64,000 nucleotides of DNA from Streptomyces hygroscopicus subsp. hygroscopicus (GTDB taxonomy: Bacteria; Actinomycetota; Actinomycetes; Streptomycetales; Streptomycetaceae), in the NCBI RefSeq assembly GCF_001553455.1, contig NZ_BBOX01000139.1, positions 1-64,000 of the forward strand, given 5' to 3'. The position numbers were made by a program, and so were the translations under genes. Each line of letters begins with the position of its first letter. Positions within the stretch are counted from its first letter, which is position 1. The notes beneath the pieces were generated by a model. It was not told the origin of the DNA, made no database searches, and saw only the letters and a program-made list of their open reading frames with translations. This document shows, in pieces, positions 42,441-53,515 of this stretch.

Positions 42441-42929
42441 TCACCGGGCCCGGCTCTGGCCACCCGCCCGGGGGGTGTCTTTGTAGCGCTTCTCCAGTTC
42501 CTCGAACGCGCCCTGGACGGCCTTGTCGTTCTTGTAGTGGTTCTGGCCCGACTTCTCCAGCCGCCCCTTGAGCGCGTCGCATCTACCGGTCACATCGTCC
42601 AGGTACCGCTTCCAGGACTGATAGACCTCTCGCTGAGCGGCGACGCACTGCGAGCCTGGGGCGACGGTAGGGCCAATTACGGGGATCACGGCCAACGGGT
42701 CGAAGCCCTCGGGGCTCTTCTGCCCCCGTTCCAGCTCTGTCAGTGCGGTCTTGACGATTTCCTTCAGCGTTCCGACTCCGCTCGCCGCCGCGCTCCATGC
42801 TTTCTTGTCGGACCGGAGGCCACCCGCATTACCACCGCTGTTCCAGCCGTCAGCGCTCGCGAGTCTCGTGCTCACGTCCGCGGACGCATCCGCTTTGGCT
42901 TGTGCCCATTCCTGTTCGAAGGACGTCAC
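42441..42929 (-). CDS. WXG100-like helical protein
   Basis: This 162-residue, fully helical hydrophilic protein has DGWNSGG near residue 30 and helices from residues 1 to 70 that resemble the small WXG100/EsxA-like proteins exported by type VII systems. The second half (QREVYQSWKRYLDDVTGRCDALKGRLEKSGQNHYKNDKAVQGAFEELEKRYKD) is coiled-coil-like. The GTG at 42929 follows GGGAGGG. It is the first gene of a three-gene operon with the DUF1023 hydrolase and lipoprotein. Family assignment is tentative because the canonical W-x-G spacing is imperfect. Confidence 0.65.
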   Translation of the reverse strand: MTSFEQEWAQAKADASADVSTRLASADGWNSGGNAGGLRSDKKAWSAAASGVGTLKEIVKTALTELERGQKSPEGFDPLAVIPVIGPTVAPGSQCVAAQREVYQSWKRYLDDVTGRCDALKGRLEKSGQNHYKNDKAVQGAFEELEKRYKDTPRAGGQSRAR

Positions 42930-43390
42930 GGCCCTCCCCCCCCGTCTGTGATGGAAACAACGCGGAGTATAGGGAGGCCGGGGCGCGGCCGCCTGAGTAT
43001 TCCTACTCAGAGCACCGTTGTTCGAGGAAAAACTGCGGCGAACGGTGACGTCGTGGGCCTCCCACAGCGCGGCAGGCTCTCCTCTCCCGGCGCGGAGCCT
43101 GCGCACGGGCCCGGCCAGCCGCGCGTCGTCCGGTCGGGCGGCGAGCGTGGTGCCCAGATGCGCCACTGCCGCGCGGATGGCGCGGTCCCAGTTCAAGCCG
43201 TTGGACAACGGCCCGGCCGTCGAATGCGGCCGTCACGCTCGGCGCGGTCTGCCCGCCGAAGGCGCCAAAGGAGCTGGTCGACGGGCACGAGGTGCAGAAG
43301 GTGGTTGAGCTCTGAGGGGGCGGCCGGACTGCTCGCTGGGGTGGAATGACGCGCGTGGTCGGCGGCGGGCGGCGGGGGACGGAGCCGGAG
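42930..43390. other. Degenerate region with gene remnants
   Basis: The 460 bases before the WXG100-like gene contain the MmyB-type fragment listed below and, on the plus strand to 43314, a short open run ending APKELVDGHEVQKVVEL that looks like the tail of a lost gene (unassigned). The A/T-rich stretch at 42945-43030 may carry the promoter of the WXG100-like operon. Confidence 0.5.
43046..43208 (-). pseudogene. Remnant of an MmyB-type (XRE family) transcriptional regulator
   Basis: The minus-strand translation NWDRAIRAAVAHLG, then ARPDDARLAGPVRRL, then ALWEAHDVTVRR keeps the spacing and key residues (W-R…VA-L…R-DD-RLA…LW—HDV—R) of the ligand-binding domain of MmyB-like regulators. Neither the N-terminal helix-turn-helix nor the usual continuation after HDV is present in any frame nearby. 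It is therefore read as a decayed fragment of about 54 codons. Confidence 0.55.
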
Positions 43391-44191
43391 TCAGACGCAC
43401 AGGCCCGCCATATGGCGGGTGAAACCGCTTGTGTGCCAGGTGGAGCCGTCGGCGGTGACGACGAACGCCTCGGCGTCGGGGAGCCGCCCCAGCCAGGGGC
43501 GGGCGCGTCCGGAGCCCATCGCGCAGGCCGCCGTGGCCCAGGCGTCCGCGTCGGCCAGGCTGGTGGCGACCACGGTGACCGAGGCCAGGCCCTCCGCCGG
43601 GGGCAGGCCGGTGCGCGGGTCCAGGATGTGGCAGCCGCGCTCGGCCGGGCCCGAGGTCGCCACGGCCAGTTCGCCGGATGCCTCCACGACCGCCGCCAGT
43701 TCGCCCCGGCGCAGCGGATCGGCGATCCCCACCCGCCAGGGGCCGCCGTGCACCTGGACGTCGCCGCCGCCGTTCACGCACACCGACCCGGCGCCCGCGG
43801 AGACCAGCATCCGGGCGGCGCGTTCCACGGCCCAGCCCTTGACCAGGCCCGTCGGATCGGGCCGCCGGCCGGCGTAGTGGGCGCTGAACCAGCCGCCGCT
43901 GCGGTGCTCGGCCTCCTCGCACATCCGTAGCACCTCGCGGACCTCCGGATCGCACCGCGACAGCGTCAGCTCACCGCGCCCCAGCCGGCTGATCTGACTG
44001 TCCGGGCGATAGGTGGAGAACAGCTCGTCCACCCGGTGCAGCCCGGCCACGGCCCCGTCCAGCGCGGCCCGGACCCGGGGCCGGTCGGCGGGTGCGACCT
44101 CCCGTACGTCGAAGGAGAAGACCGTGCCCATGACGTGCTCGGCATGGCGCAGCGGCTCGGGCGCGTCGCTCCCATACGGCTCGTCCGTCAT
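43391..44191 (-). CDS. apbE: FAD:protein FMN transferase
   Basis: This 266-residue enzyme attaches FMN from FAD to a Ser/Thr of a target protein, on the extracytoplasmic side in many bacteria. Family landmarks are MGTVFSFDVREV, VDELFSTYRPDSQISRLGRGEL, DPTGLVKGWAVERAA, VNGGGDVQVHG and CHILDPRTGLPPAEGLASVTVVA with DADAWATAACAMG. No signal peptide is visible. Its ATG overlaps the stop of the FMN-binding protein gene (44188-44191), the obvious substrate, so the two act together. Confidence 0.93.
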   Translation of the reverse strand: MTDEPYGSDAPEPLRHAEHVMGTVFSFDVREVAPADRPRVRAALDGAVAGLHRVDELFSTYRPDSQISRLGRGELTLSRCDPEVREVLRMCEEAEHRSGGWFSAHYAGRRPDPTGLVKGWAVERAARMLVSAGAGSVCVNGGGDVQVHGGPWRVGIADPLRRGELAAVVEASGELAVATSGPAERGCHILDPRTGLPPAEGLASVTVVATSLADADAWATAACAMGSGRARPWLGRLPDAEAFVVTADGSTWHTSGFTRHMAGLCV

Positions 44192-44697
44192 CGGGCACCC
44201 GCCTTGTCGAGAGCGCTCTGCAGGGACTTGGCATACCCTTCGCTCGTGTAGGTGGCACCGGAGACCGTATCCACCTTCGCCGCGGCCACCGCCTGCTGGT
44301 TGAGCTTCGGGACGGAGTCCTTGGCGATCTGCGCGCTGCGCGGCCCGGAGTCCGGCGTCCTGACCGCCTGCGCCGCGGTGATCTTCCCGCCGCTGACGGT
44401 GAGGCTCACCTGGACCGGGCCGTACTGCGTCTGGACGGCATCACCGACGACCGTACGGGCGCCCGCCCCGGCCCCGGCTCCCGCGCCGCCCCCGGCTCCC
44501 GTACCGCCCGGGGCTTCCGCGCCGCCCGTGCCCGGCTGCGCCGTGGCCGCGACCGGGGGCGCCTGCCCCGGCTGGTTCCGCGCCACGGACTGGCCGTCCC
44601 CCGGACCGGGCTGCTTCAGTGCGAGCAGCAGCACCACACCGGAGACGGTGGCGGCCGTGCCCACGGCGATGCGGCGCAGCGGATGCTTCCTCTTCAT
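44188..44697 (-). CDS. FMN-binding domain protein (flavinylation target)
   Basis: This 169-residue protein has an N-terminal membrane anchor/signal (RRIAVGTAATVSGVVLLLAL), a Gly/Ala/Pro-rich linker (about residues 35-82) and an FMN_bind domain (about 85-169). The modification motif is SGATYTS (about residue 147), in which the Thr would receive FMN through ApbE. GAGGTGAAG precedes the ATG at 44697. It probably carries electrons from the ferric-reductase-like protein encoded upstream. Confidence 0.9.
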   Translation of the reverse strand: MKRKHPLRRIAVGTAATVSGVVLLLALKQPGPGDGQSVARNQPGQAPPVAATAQPGTGGAEAPGGTGAGGGAGAGAGAGARTVVGDAVQTQYGPVQVSLTVSGGKITAAQAVRTPDSGPRSAQIAKDSVPKLNQQAVAAAKVDTVSGATYTSEGYAKSLQSALDKAGAR

Positions 44698-44699
44698 GG

Positions 44700-44808
44700 C
44701 TTCACCTCGGTCACAGCTCAACGGACTCGTCACAGCGCAACGGACCCGGTCAGGACAGACGGGCTCGGTCACCGCTTAACAAACTCGGTCATGGGCAGAC
44801 GGACTCGG
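44700..44808. repeat. Short repeat of a GGACTCGGTCACAGC word
   Basis: Between the two flavin genes, and running to about 44827, the word CTCGGTCACAGCTCAACGGA and its variants recurs five or six times at about 20-base steps. It separates the reductase gene from the FMN-binding gene by 111 bases without a terminator-like hairpin. Confidence 0.65.
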
Positions 44809-46179
44809 TCACAGCTCGAAGGACTCGTGGTGGATCCGGCGATCCGGAACCCCCGCCTCACGCAGCGCCCCGTACGCGTGCTCGGCCAGTCCCGGCGGGC
44901 CGCACAGATAGACGTCGTGGTCCTCGATGTCCGGAAGCACCTGGCGCAGCCGCTCCGCGGTGATCTCCGGCCGGGCGCCGTCCGGCCCGTTCACGGCGTA
45001 CAGCAGCCGGGCCCCGCGCTCGGTCGCGATCTGCTTCAGCTCCTCCCACAGCGCCAGATCCTCGACGCTGCGGGCCCGGTACAGCAGGGTCAGATCGCCG
45101 CCCTTGCCGGGCAGCGTCTCGAACAGGGCCCGGATCGGGGTGATCCCGGCCCCGCCCGCGATCATCAGCACCTTGCCGCGGCTGCGCCGCGCCGCGGTCA
45201 TCGCCCCGTACGGGCCCTCCGCCCACACCCGCGTCCCCGGCTCGAGCGAGGCCAGTCCGGTGCTGTGGCCGCCCACCGCCTTGACGGTGATGCGCAGCAG
45301 CTCCGGCCGGGGCGGCGCGGAGAGCGAGTACGGATGGGAGCCCCAGCGCATCCCCGGCGCCAGGAACCGCCACCGGAAGAACTGGCCCGCCTGGGCCCCG
45401 ATCCGGTGCAGTTTGCGCCCCTTGATCAGCACCGACACCACCCCGGGCGCCTCCGGTACGACGGCCGCCACCCGCATCCGGTGCCGCAGGTTCAGCCGCA
45501 GCGGCACCAGCAGCCGGTACCAGAGCGCCAGCGCGGTGACCGTGCCGTACAGCGCGTACCAGGCGGTCTCCGCGGTCTCGTGCCCGACGAACTCCGCGCC
45601 GGTCGCGAGCTGGTGCCAGAACGTCAGGAAGACGGCGGCATAGGTGAACAGATGCAGGTAGTACCACACCTCGTACGGCAGCCGGCGGCGCACCGTCCCC
45701 GCCGAGACCAGCCCGATCACCACCAGGACCGCGGTGCCGACCGCCGCCTCGGCCATGTCCGGGTAGTCCATGACCACGGTCACGCCCTGGTCGACGAACC
45801 CGGTGCCCGCCTGCTCCGCGTACCCCGCGACGATCAGCCCGACATGCGCCACGATCAGGCACAGCGCGTACCGTCCGCTCATCGCGTGCCACCGCGCCAC
45901 CCGGTCCGACCCCACGCGCCGCTCCAGCGCCGGAACGCGCGCCATCTGTAGGACGACGAGGGCGAGGACGTACCCGCCGAGCAGCCCGCTGAGCCGGCCG
46001 GCGTGGGTGAGCCACTGCGCGGTGCCGTCGACGTTCGGAGTGTTCCGCCACCACAGCGACAGCACCGCCGCCGCGCCCGCCCAGCTCAGCAGGGCCAACG
46101 GTACGGCGGGTGAACGGCGGGGCCGGATCCGGCGCATGGCCTGCCGCCGCCCGGCCCGGCTGTTCAATAGCGTCGTCAC
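44809..46179 (-). CDS. Ferric-reductase-like membrane flavin oxidoreductase
   Basis: This 456-residue protein has six predicted helices (about residues 25-225) with His residues suited to two haems (ARWHAMSGRYALCLIVAHVG; LPYEVWYYLHLFTYAAVFLTFWHQ), then a cytoplasmic FAD-binding domain (GQFFRWRFL … SHPYSLSAPP) and an NAD(P)H-binding domain (VLMIAGGAGITPIRALFE, DVYLCGPPGLAEHA). It should pass electrons from NAD(P)H across the membrane, here most likely to the covalently bound FMN of the neighbouring protein. First gene of the flavinylation module. Start at 46179. Confidence 0.92.
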   Translation of the reverse strand: MTTLLNSRAGRRQAMRRIRPRRSPAVPLALLSWAGAAAVLSLWWRNTPNVDGTAQWLTHAGRLSGLLGGYVLALVVLQMARVPALERRVGSDRVARWHAMSGRYALCLIVAHVGLIVAGYAEQAGTGFVDQGVTVVMDYPDMAEAAVGTAVLVVIGLVSAGTVRRRLPYEVWYYLHLFTYAAVFLTFWHQLATGAEFVGHETAETAWYALYGTVTALALWYRLLVPLRLNLRHRMRVAAVVPEAPGVVSVLIKGRKLHRIGAQAGQFFRWRFLAPGMRWGSHPYSLSAPPRPELLRITVKAVGGHSTGLASLEPGTRVWAEGPYGAMTAARRSRGKVLMIAGGAGITPIRALFETLPGKGGDLTLLYRARSVEDLALWEELKQIATERGARLLYAVNGPDGARPEITAERLRQVLPDIEDHDVYLCGPPGLAEHAYGALREAGVPDRRIHHESFEL

Positions 46180-46335
46180 GGCCTGTCCCCTTCCCTTGGG
46201 CTCCGGCGCAAGGGGGTACGGCTGGGGGCGCGCGATGACTCAATGGCCGCCGGGATTCACACGTTGGGGTTCCGGGAGGTGCTGCCACAGCCCCGCCGGC
46301 GGTCAGCCGTCGTCGCGACGCGACCGGGCGCGACG

Positions 46336-47199
46336 TCAGCGCCGTCGGCGCGTTGCGGGCACCTGCAGGTCGCTCACCACCGGCAGGTGGTCAGAGGCCG
46401 CCGGGTCCGCCGTGCGGAGCTGGGCGGTGAGCGGGCGGATGTCGCGGGAGGCGAGAAGGTAGTCGAGGCGGGCGTGCGGGGTGACGGCGTCGTAGGTGAA
46501 GCCGTCGCCGGTGCCGACGCGCGGCCACGCGTCGTCGAGCACGCCGGTCAGGGTCCGGATCTCCGGGGCCTCGGGCACGGCGTTCAGGTCGCCGACCAGG
46601 ACGGTGCGCTCGGGGGAAGACCCGAGGAGTTCGACGATCCGGGCGGACTGCTGCTCGCGCTCCCGGTTGTCGTCGTGCTGCAGATGCGTCACGGCGAAGG
46701 TGACGCGCGTGCCGCGCAGCTCCAGCGTGGCCCGGAGCAGACCGCGCTGCTCGTGGCCGGGGAAGAGCGGAAGGCGGGTGTTGCTCCACGACAGGATCGG
46801 CCGGCGGGAGAGCACGGCGGTGCCGTACTGACGGCGCGGCCGGCCGGGCTCCTCCGGGGCCAGGTCGAGGTTGGCGCCGAAGGCGTGCTGCATGCCCAGC
46901 CGTTCGCCCAGCCAGCCCGGCTGGTCGACGAAGCCGCTGCGCCGCCAGTACCGGTCGACCTCCTGCAAGCCGACGACGTCCGCCTCCATGGCCTCGATCA
47001 CCCGCGCGACGCGTTCCAGGTCCAGCACGTCGGCGGGGCTCGCGCCGTGGTGGATGTTGAACGTGGCGACGCGCAGCCGCTCCGGGTCCGCGGCGGCGGC
47101 CACCCCGGGCGCCCCGGCAGCGGTGGCGGCGGTGGCGGCGAGGCCGACCGCCGCGGCGAGGAATCGGCGGCGGCCGGGGACGGTGCTCAGGGGATCCAT
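46336..47199 (-). CDS. Secreted endonuclease/exonuclease/phosphatase-fold protein
   Basis: This 287-residue protein begins with a twin-arginine-type signal (VPGRRRFLAAAVGLAATAATAAGAP) and continues with the EEP fold: LRVATFNIHHGASP, DVVGLQEVDRYW, TFAVTHLQHDDN-like HLQHDDNRERE, TVLVGDLNAVPEAPE, RLDYLLASRDI and the catalytic SDHLPVVSDL. The substrate (nucleic acid, phospholipid or phosphoinositide) is unknown. Upstream, 47289-47324 holds four 9-bp units ending TACGGCC. Confidence 0.9.
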   Translation of the reverse strand: MDPLSTVPGRRRFLAAAVGLAATAATAAGAPGVAAAADPERLRVATFNIHHGASPADVLDLERVARVIEAMEADVVGLQEVDRYWRRSGFVDQPGWLGERLGMQHAFGANLDLAPEEPGRPRRQYGTAVLSRRPILSWSNTRLPLFPGHEQRGLLRATLELRGTRVTFAVTHLQHDDNREREQQSARIVELLGSSPERTVLVGDLNAVPEAPEIRTLTGVLDDAWPRVGTGDGFTYDAVTPHARLDYLLASRDIRPLTAQLRTADPAASDHLPVVSDLQVPATRRRR

Positions 47200-47288
47200 G
47201 GCGGTCAGTGTGGGTGTTCCGGTTCCGAACGTCGTTCTCCCGCGCCGTGAACGGCCCCGGTCGGGCGGGAGTCGTCTCGGACGGATGC

Positions 47289-47324
47289 CGTACGGCCCGT
47301 ACGGCCGTTACGGCCCTTACGGCC
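47289..47324. repeat. 9-bp tandem repeat, four copies
   Basis: CGTACGGCC, CGTACGGCC, GTTACGGCC and CTTACGGCC follow each other directly upstream of the secreted endonuclease-fold gene. Confidence 0.8.
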
Positions 47325-47434
47325 GGTCGGTGCGCGGCACAGGCCACGAGGGCAGTCCAGGGGCCCTGTCTGTCGTTGAGCGCATCTTGGCACACCACTG
47401 CCACGGGTTGTCGTTGCGACGACGCGGACCGATC

Positions 47435-47677
47435 TCATCGATGGTCAAACTTGATCGGGTAGGACACCGTTGAGCGCGGTTCGGGGTGCTTCTTGTCGCC
47501 CTTCCCCTCCGTCTTGTCCTTCTTGCCTTCCTTCTCGCTCTGGAAGTGGACGGGGTACCGGTCCTTCTGGTCCGATGAGGGCGAGTCGCCGTCCTTGGTG
47601 TTGCCGTCACCGTGGTTGTTGATCCACAGGACCCCCACCACGATCGCTCCGAGCACCATCATCTGTTTCTTCTGCAT
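47435..47677 (-). CDS. Small Lys/Asp-rich membrane-anchored protein
   Basis: This 80-residue protein has one N-terminal membrane helix (MMVLGAIVVGVLWI) followed by a highly charged, low-complexity region (DGDSPSSDQKDRYPVHFQSE, KEGKKDKTEGKGDKKHPEP) and ends YPIKFDHR. GGGGAG precedes the ATG at 47677. The short motif RYPVHF/SYPIKF occurs twice, once in the middle and once at the end. Function unknown. Confidence 0.7.
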   Translation of the reverse strand: MQKKQMMVLGAIVVGVLWINNHGDGNTKDGDSPSSDQKDRYPVHFQSEKEGKKDKTEGKGDKKHPEPRSTVSYPIKFDHR

Positions 47678-47852
47678 GGGCCCCGACTCCCCTTCGGTCC
47701 ACAGCCGCGCTCCCCGCGTCAACCATGGTGACATCACCGCACCGGCGGGGACGAGCCGTCCGGCACGGTGACGGCCGCGTCGTCAGGCGAACACGAGCAG
47801 GTCGCGCCGGGGGGCCCTGGGGTCCCGCACATGCGCTCGTTCGCGGGCCGCT

Positions 47853-47888
47853 TTGACGAAACATACGGCACAGTGCATACTTATGCCT
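47853..47888 (+). promoter_or_regulatory. argG promoter with ArgR-box-like sequence
   Basis: TTGACG (47853-47858) and CATACT (47876-47881) are 17 bases apart. GTGCATACTTATGCC (47874-47888), an imperfect palindrome with TGCAT-type half sites, covers the -10 and resembles an ArgR box. Confidence 0.65.
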
Positions 47889-47917
47889 AAGAACGCATGG
47901 ACCGTGAGGAGGGACCC

Positions 47918-50712
<2,795 letters not shown>

Positions 50713-50734
50713 AGGGAGAGGTGGGGACGGCGCC

Positions 50735-51727
50735 ATGGGTTTCGGACGTCTCGCGGAGATCGCGGCTTCTGAGGCGGGGACGGCCCGGATCGGGCTCGGC
50801 CTGGCCGCGGTCGGCCGTCCCGCCTACATCAACCTGGGCCGGGACCGGGACCTCCCGGCCGAGCGCCCGGTCGAGGTGATGCGGCGGCGCAGCCATGAGC
50901 TGCTGGACGCCGCGTACGCCGCCGGGGTGCGCTATCTGGACGCGGCGCGCTCCTACGGCCGGGCCGAGGAGTTCCTCGCCGACTGGCTGCGCGACCGCCC
51001 GGACGCCGCGCGGCACGTGGTGGTGGGCTCCAAATGGGGCTACACCTATGTGGCCGACTGGCGTACGGACGCCGAGACCCATGAGGTCAAGGACCACGGC
51101 GTCGAGACCTTCGAACGGCAGCGCGGGCTGACCGACGCGCTGCTCGGCGACCGGCTGGACCTGTACCAGATCCACTCGGTGACGCCCGAGAGCCCGGCCC
51201 TCACCGACCGCGAGCTGCACACGCGGCTGGCGGCGCTGGCCGCCGAGGGCGTGACGGTCGGCGTCTCCACCAGCGGCCCGCGCCAGGCCGAGGCGATCCG
51301 CGCCGCGCTGGCCGTGGAGGTCGACGGCCGGCCGCTGTTCCGCACCGTCCAGTCCACCTACAACCTGCTGGAGCCGTCGGCCGGGGCGGCGCTGGCCGAG
51401 GCCCATGAGGCGGGCCGGGCGGTCATCGTCAAGGAGGCCGTGGCCAACGGCCGGCTCACCGAGGCCGCCGCCGAGCGGCTGCCGGAGCCCCTCCGCCGGG
51501 TGGCCGAGGAGACGGGGGCCACGCCCGACGCCGTCGCCCTCGCCGCGGTCCTGCACCGCCCGTGGGTGACCGTCGTCCTCTCCGGCGCGGCCACGACGGC
51601 CCAGCTGCGCTCCAATCTGGCCGCCGTCGGCCTTGGCCTGGACGAACGTCGACTGGCCGGGCTGGAGCGGCTGGCGGAACCCGCCGAAGACTACTGGCGC
51701 CACCGCTCCCAGCTGCCCTGGGCCTGA
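50735..51727 (+). CDS. Aldo/keto reductase
   Basis: This 330-residue NAD(P)H-dependent oxidoreductase has a TIM-barrel. The catalytic Asp and Tyr fit VRYLDAARSYGRAEEFLADWL; GSKWGYTYVADW supplies the Lys; LDLYQIHSVTPES and FRTVQSTYNLLEPSAG are family landmarks. The substrate is unknown. It lies directly after argH and may be read through from it; AAGGGAGAGG precedes the ATG. Confidence 0.9.
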   Translation: MGFGRLAEIAASEAGTARIGLGLAAVGRPAYINLGRDRDLPAERPVEVMRRRSHELLDAAYAAGVRYLDAARSYGRAEEFLADWLRDRPDAARHVVVGSKWGYTYVADWRTDAETHEVKDHGVETFERQRGLTDALLGDRLDLYQIHSVTPESPALTDRELHTRLAALAAEGVTVGVSTSGPRQAEAIRAALAVEVDGRPLFRTVQSTYNLLEPSAGAALAEAHEAGRAVIVKEAVANGRLTEAAAERLPEPLRRVAEETGATPDAVALAAVLHRPWVTVVLSGAATTAQLRSNLAAVGLGLDERRLAGLERLAEPAEDYWRHRSQLPWA

Positions 51728-52510
51728 CCCCCGCCGGTCCGCCGGTTCCGCCCGCGCGTGCCGGTTCCGACGATGCCGGCCGTCCGCTGGTGCGCCAGGT
51801 TCCGGCGACGCCTGCCGGTCCGCCGGTCTCGCCCGTGCGTGCCGGTTCCGCCCGTGCGTGCCGGTTCCGGCGATGTCTGTCGTCTGCTGGTCTCGTTCGC
51901 GCTGCTGGTTCCGGCGATGCCTGCCGTCTGCCGGTCTCGCCCGCGCGTGCCGGTTTCGCCCGCGCCTGCCGGGTCCGCCGACGCCTGCCGGTCCGCCGGT
52001 CCCGTCCCGCGCCCGCCGGTTCCGGCGATGCCTGCTCTCGTTCGGGTCTGCTAGTTCCGGCGATGCCTGCCGTCTGCTGCTCTCGTTCGCGCCTGCCGGT
52101 CCGCTGGTCTCGCCCGCGCGTGCCGGTTCCGTCCGCGCCCGCTGGTTCCGCCGACGCCTGCCGTCCGTCGGTCCCGCCCGCGTCTGCTGGGCTCGTTCGC
52201 CCCGTCCATGCCTCTGCCGGATCTGCCGGGTCTGTCCATGCTTACTGGGCCCGTTGGCCCCGCCCTACACCCGCCACGCCCGTCAGCCCCGGCCACGCCC
52301 GCCACGGCTCGCCCACGCCCGCCGGGTCCGGTTCCGTCCCCACACCGGTCGGCGCTCGGTTTCGGTTGTGCGGCGGCCCGCCGGGCGGGCGGGGCGAGCC
52401 CACGCGGCGCCCTGGCTGATCGGCGCCGTCCGCCCCGCCGGACGGGCATGGGAACGTCCCGAGGACGTACGGACGTACGGGAGAAGGGGAGGCGCGGGGC
52501 TGGAGCCGGG
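51728..52510. repeat. Long degenerate repeat tract
   Basis: From about 51735 to 52240 words such as CGTGCCGGTTCCGGCGATGCC and CCTGCCGTCTGCTGGTCTCG are reused in shuffled order, with an average step of roughly 25 to 60 bases. Frames through it give proline/arginine/serine-rich sequence with no start signals. From 52240 to 52510 the repeats fade. No gene is supported in the 780 bases between the convergent aldo/keto reductase and hydrolase genes. Confidence 0.75.
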
Positions 52511-53338
52511 CTAGAGCGCGTTCAGGAACGAGCGGACCGCGCGGGCGTACTCCCGCGGCGCGTCGTCGTGGATCCAGTGACCGCACCCGGCGAATTCGCG
52601 GAGCCTGGTGTTGGGGCGGCGGTCGGCCATCTCATGGGCGTGGCCCGGCGGCAGCAGCGGGCTGTGCTCGCCGCGCATCAGCAGTGCGGGGCAGGAGGAG
52701 CCCAGCCAGTCGTCCCAGAAGTCACCGCACATGGCCTGCTGCGACGCCATCATGTGGCTGGGCTCGAACAGTAGCCGCCAGCCGCCCGTTTGGGGGTCAG
52801 GCTCGGCGCTGTCGAGGAAGTACGAGGCGTCCGGGATGCCCCGGGACTCGATGGCCGCCCGCAGCTTCTCCCGGTCCACGGCCCAGGTCGGCCAGTTGGA
52901 GACGTCGAGCACCGGGTGGCTGACCACCGGACGGTCCGTCACCGCGCCGATGTCCTCGACGACGAGCGCGCTCACCAGATCCGGATGGCGGGCGGCGAGG
53001 GCGTACCCGCCGACCGCGCCGGTGGAGTGGGCGACGACCGGGACCGGGCCCAGCCGCAGCTCCCGCAGCAGCGCGGCGGCGTCGGCCACGTACTCGTCCA
53101 GGGTGAAGGGGCCACCGCCGCCGGTCAGCCCGTGCCCCCGCTGGTCGAGGGCTATCACCCGCCATTCGGGGGCGAGGGCGGCGGCCAGGGGCGCGTACAT
53201 CCTGCCCCGGCCGAAGTGGCCGTGCAGGGCCAGGACCGGGGCGCCCGGTCCGCCGAAGTCGGTCAGGGCGAACCGCCGACCGCGCAGGGTGACGAAGTCG
53301 GGGGAGGGCACGGTCTTCGTGGTCACCCGCCGCACCAT
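52511..53338 (-). CDS. Alpha/beta hydrolase
   Basis: This 275-residue enzyme has the alpha/beta hydrolase pattern: LALHGHFGRGRMYAPLAAAL (oxyanion region), VIALDQRGHGLTGG, nucleophile Ser in VVAHSTGAVGGYALA, acid region ALLMRGEHSPLLPP and C-terminal catalytic His in FAGCGHWIHDDAPREYA. The nucleophile elbow is HSTGA rather than the common G-x-S-x-G. Substrate unknown. The ATG at 53338 has no clear ribosome binding site; a GTG four codons in is an alternative. Confidence 0.88.
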   Translation of the reverse strand: MVRRVTTKTVPSPDFVTLRGRRFALTDFGGPGAPVLALHGHFGRGRMYAPLAAALAPEWRVIALDQRGHGLTGGGGPFTLDEYVADAAALLRELRLGPVPVVAHSTGAVGGYALAARHPDLVSALVVEDIGAVTDRPVVSHPVLDVSNWPTWAVDREKLRAAIESRGIPDASYFLDSAEPDPQTGGWRLLFEPSHMMASQQAMCGDFWDDWLGSSCPALLMRGEHSPLLPPGHAHEMADRRPNTRLREFAGCGHWIHDDAPREYARAVRSFLNAL

Positions 53339-53515
53339 AGCGGCCGACTCCGATGGTGGCCACCGTAGCGGAATCTGATCTTCCGCTGAGTTGCCGATCC
53401 GCGGTCGTCTCCCGCGGCACCGCCTCGCCGGGCCCGCCCTGGCCCGCCGGGCCAGGGCGGGCCGCCCGGACACCCGACCGCGGCGGCCCGGACCGCCGCA
53501 CCGCAAGAGCGTCCG

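Noticed and set aside
43210-43314. Plus-strand tail of a lost gene ending KELVDGHEVQKVVEL
   Set aside because: The peptide looks protein-like but I could not assign it to a family, and nothing upstream continues it.
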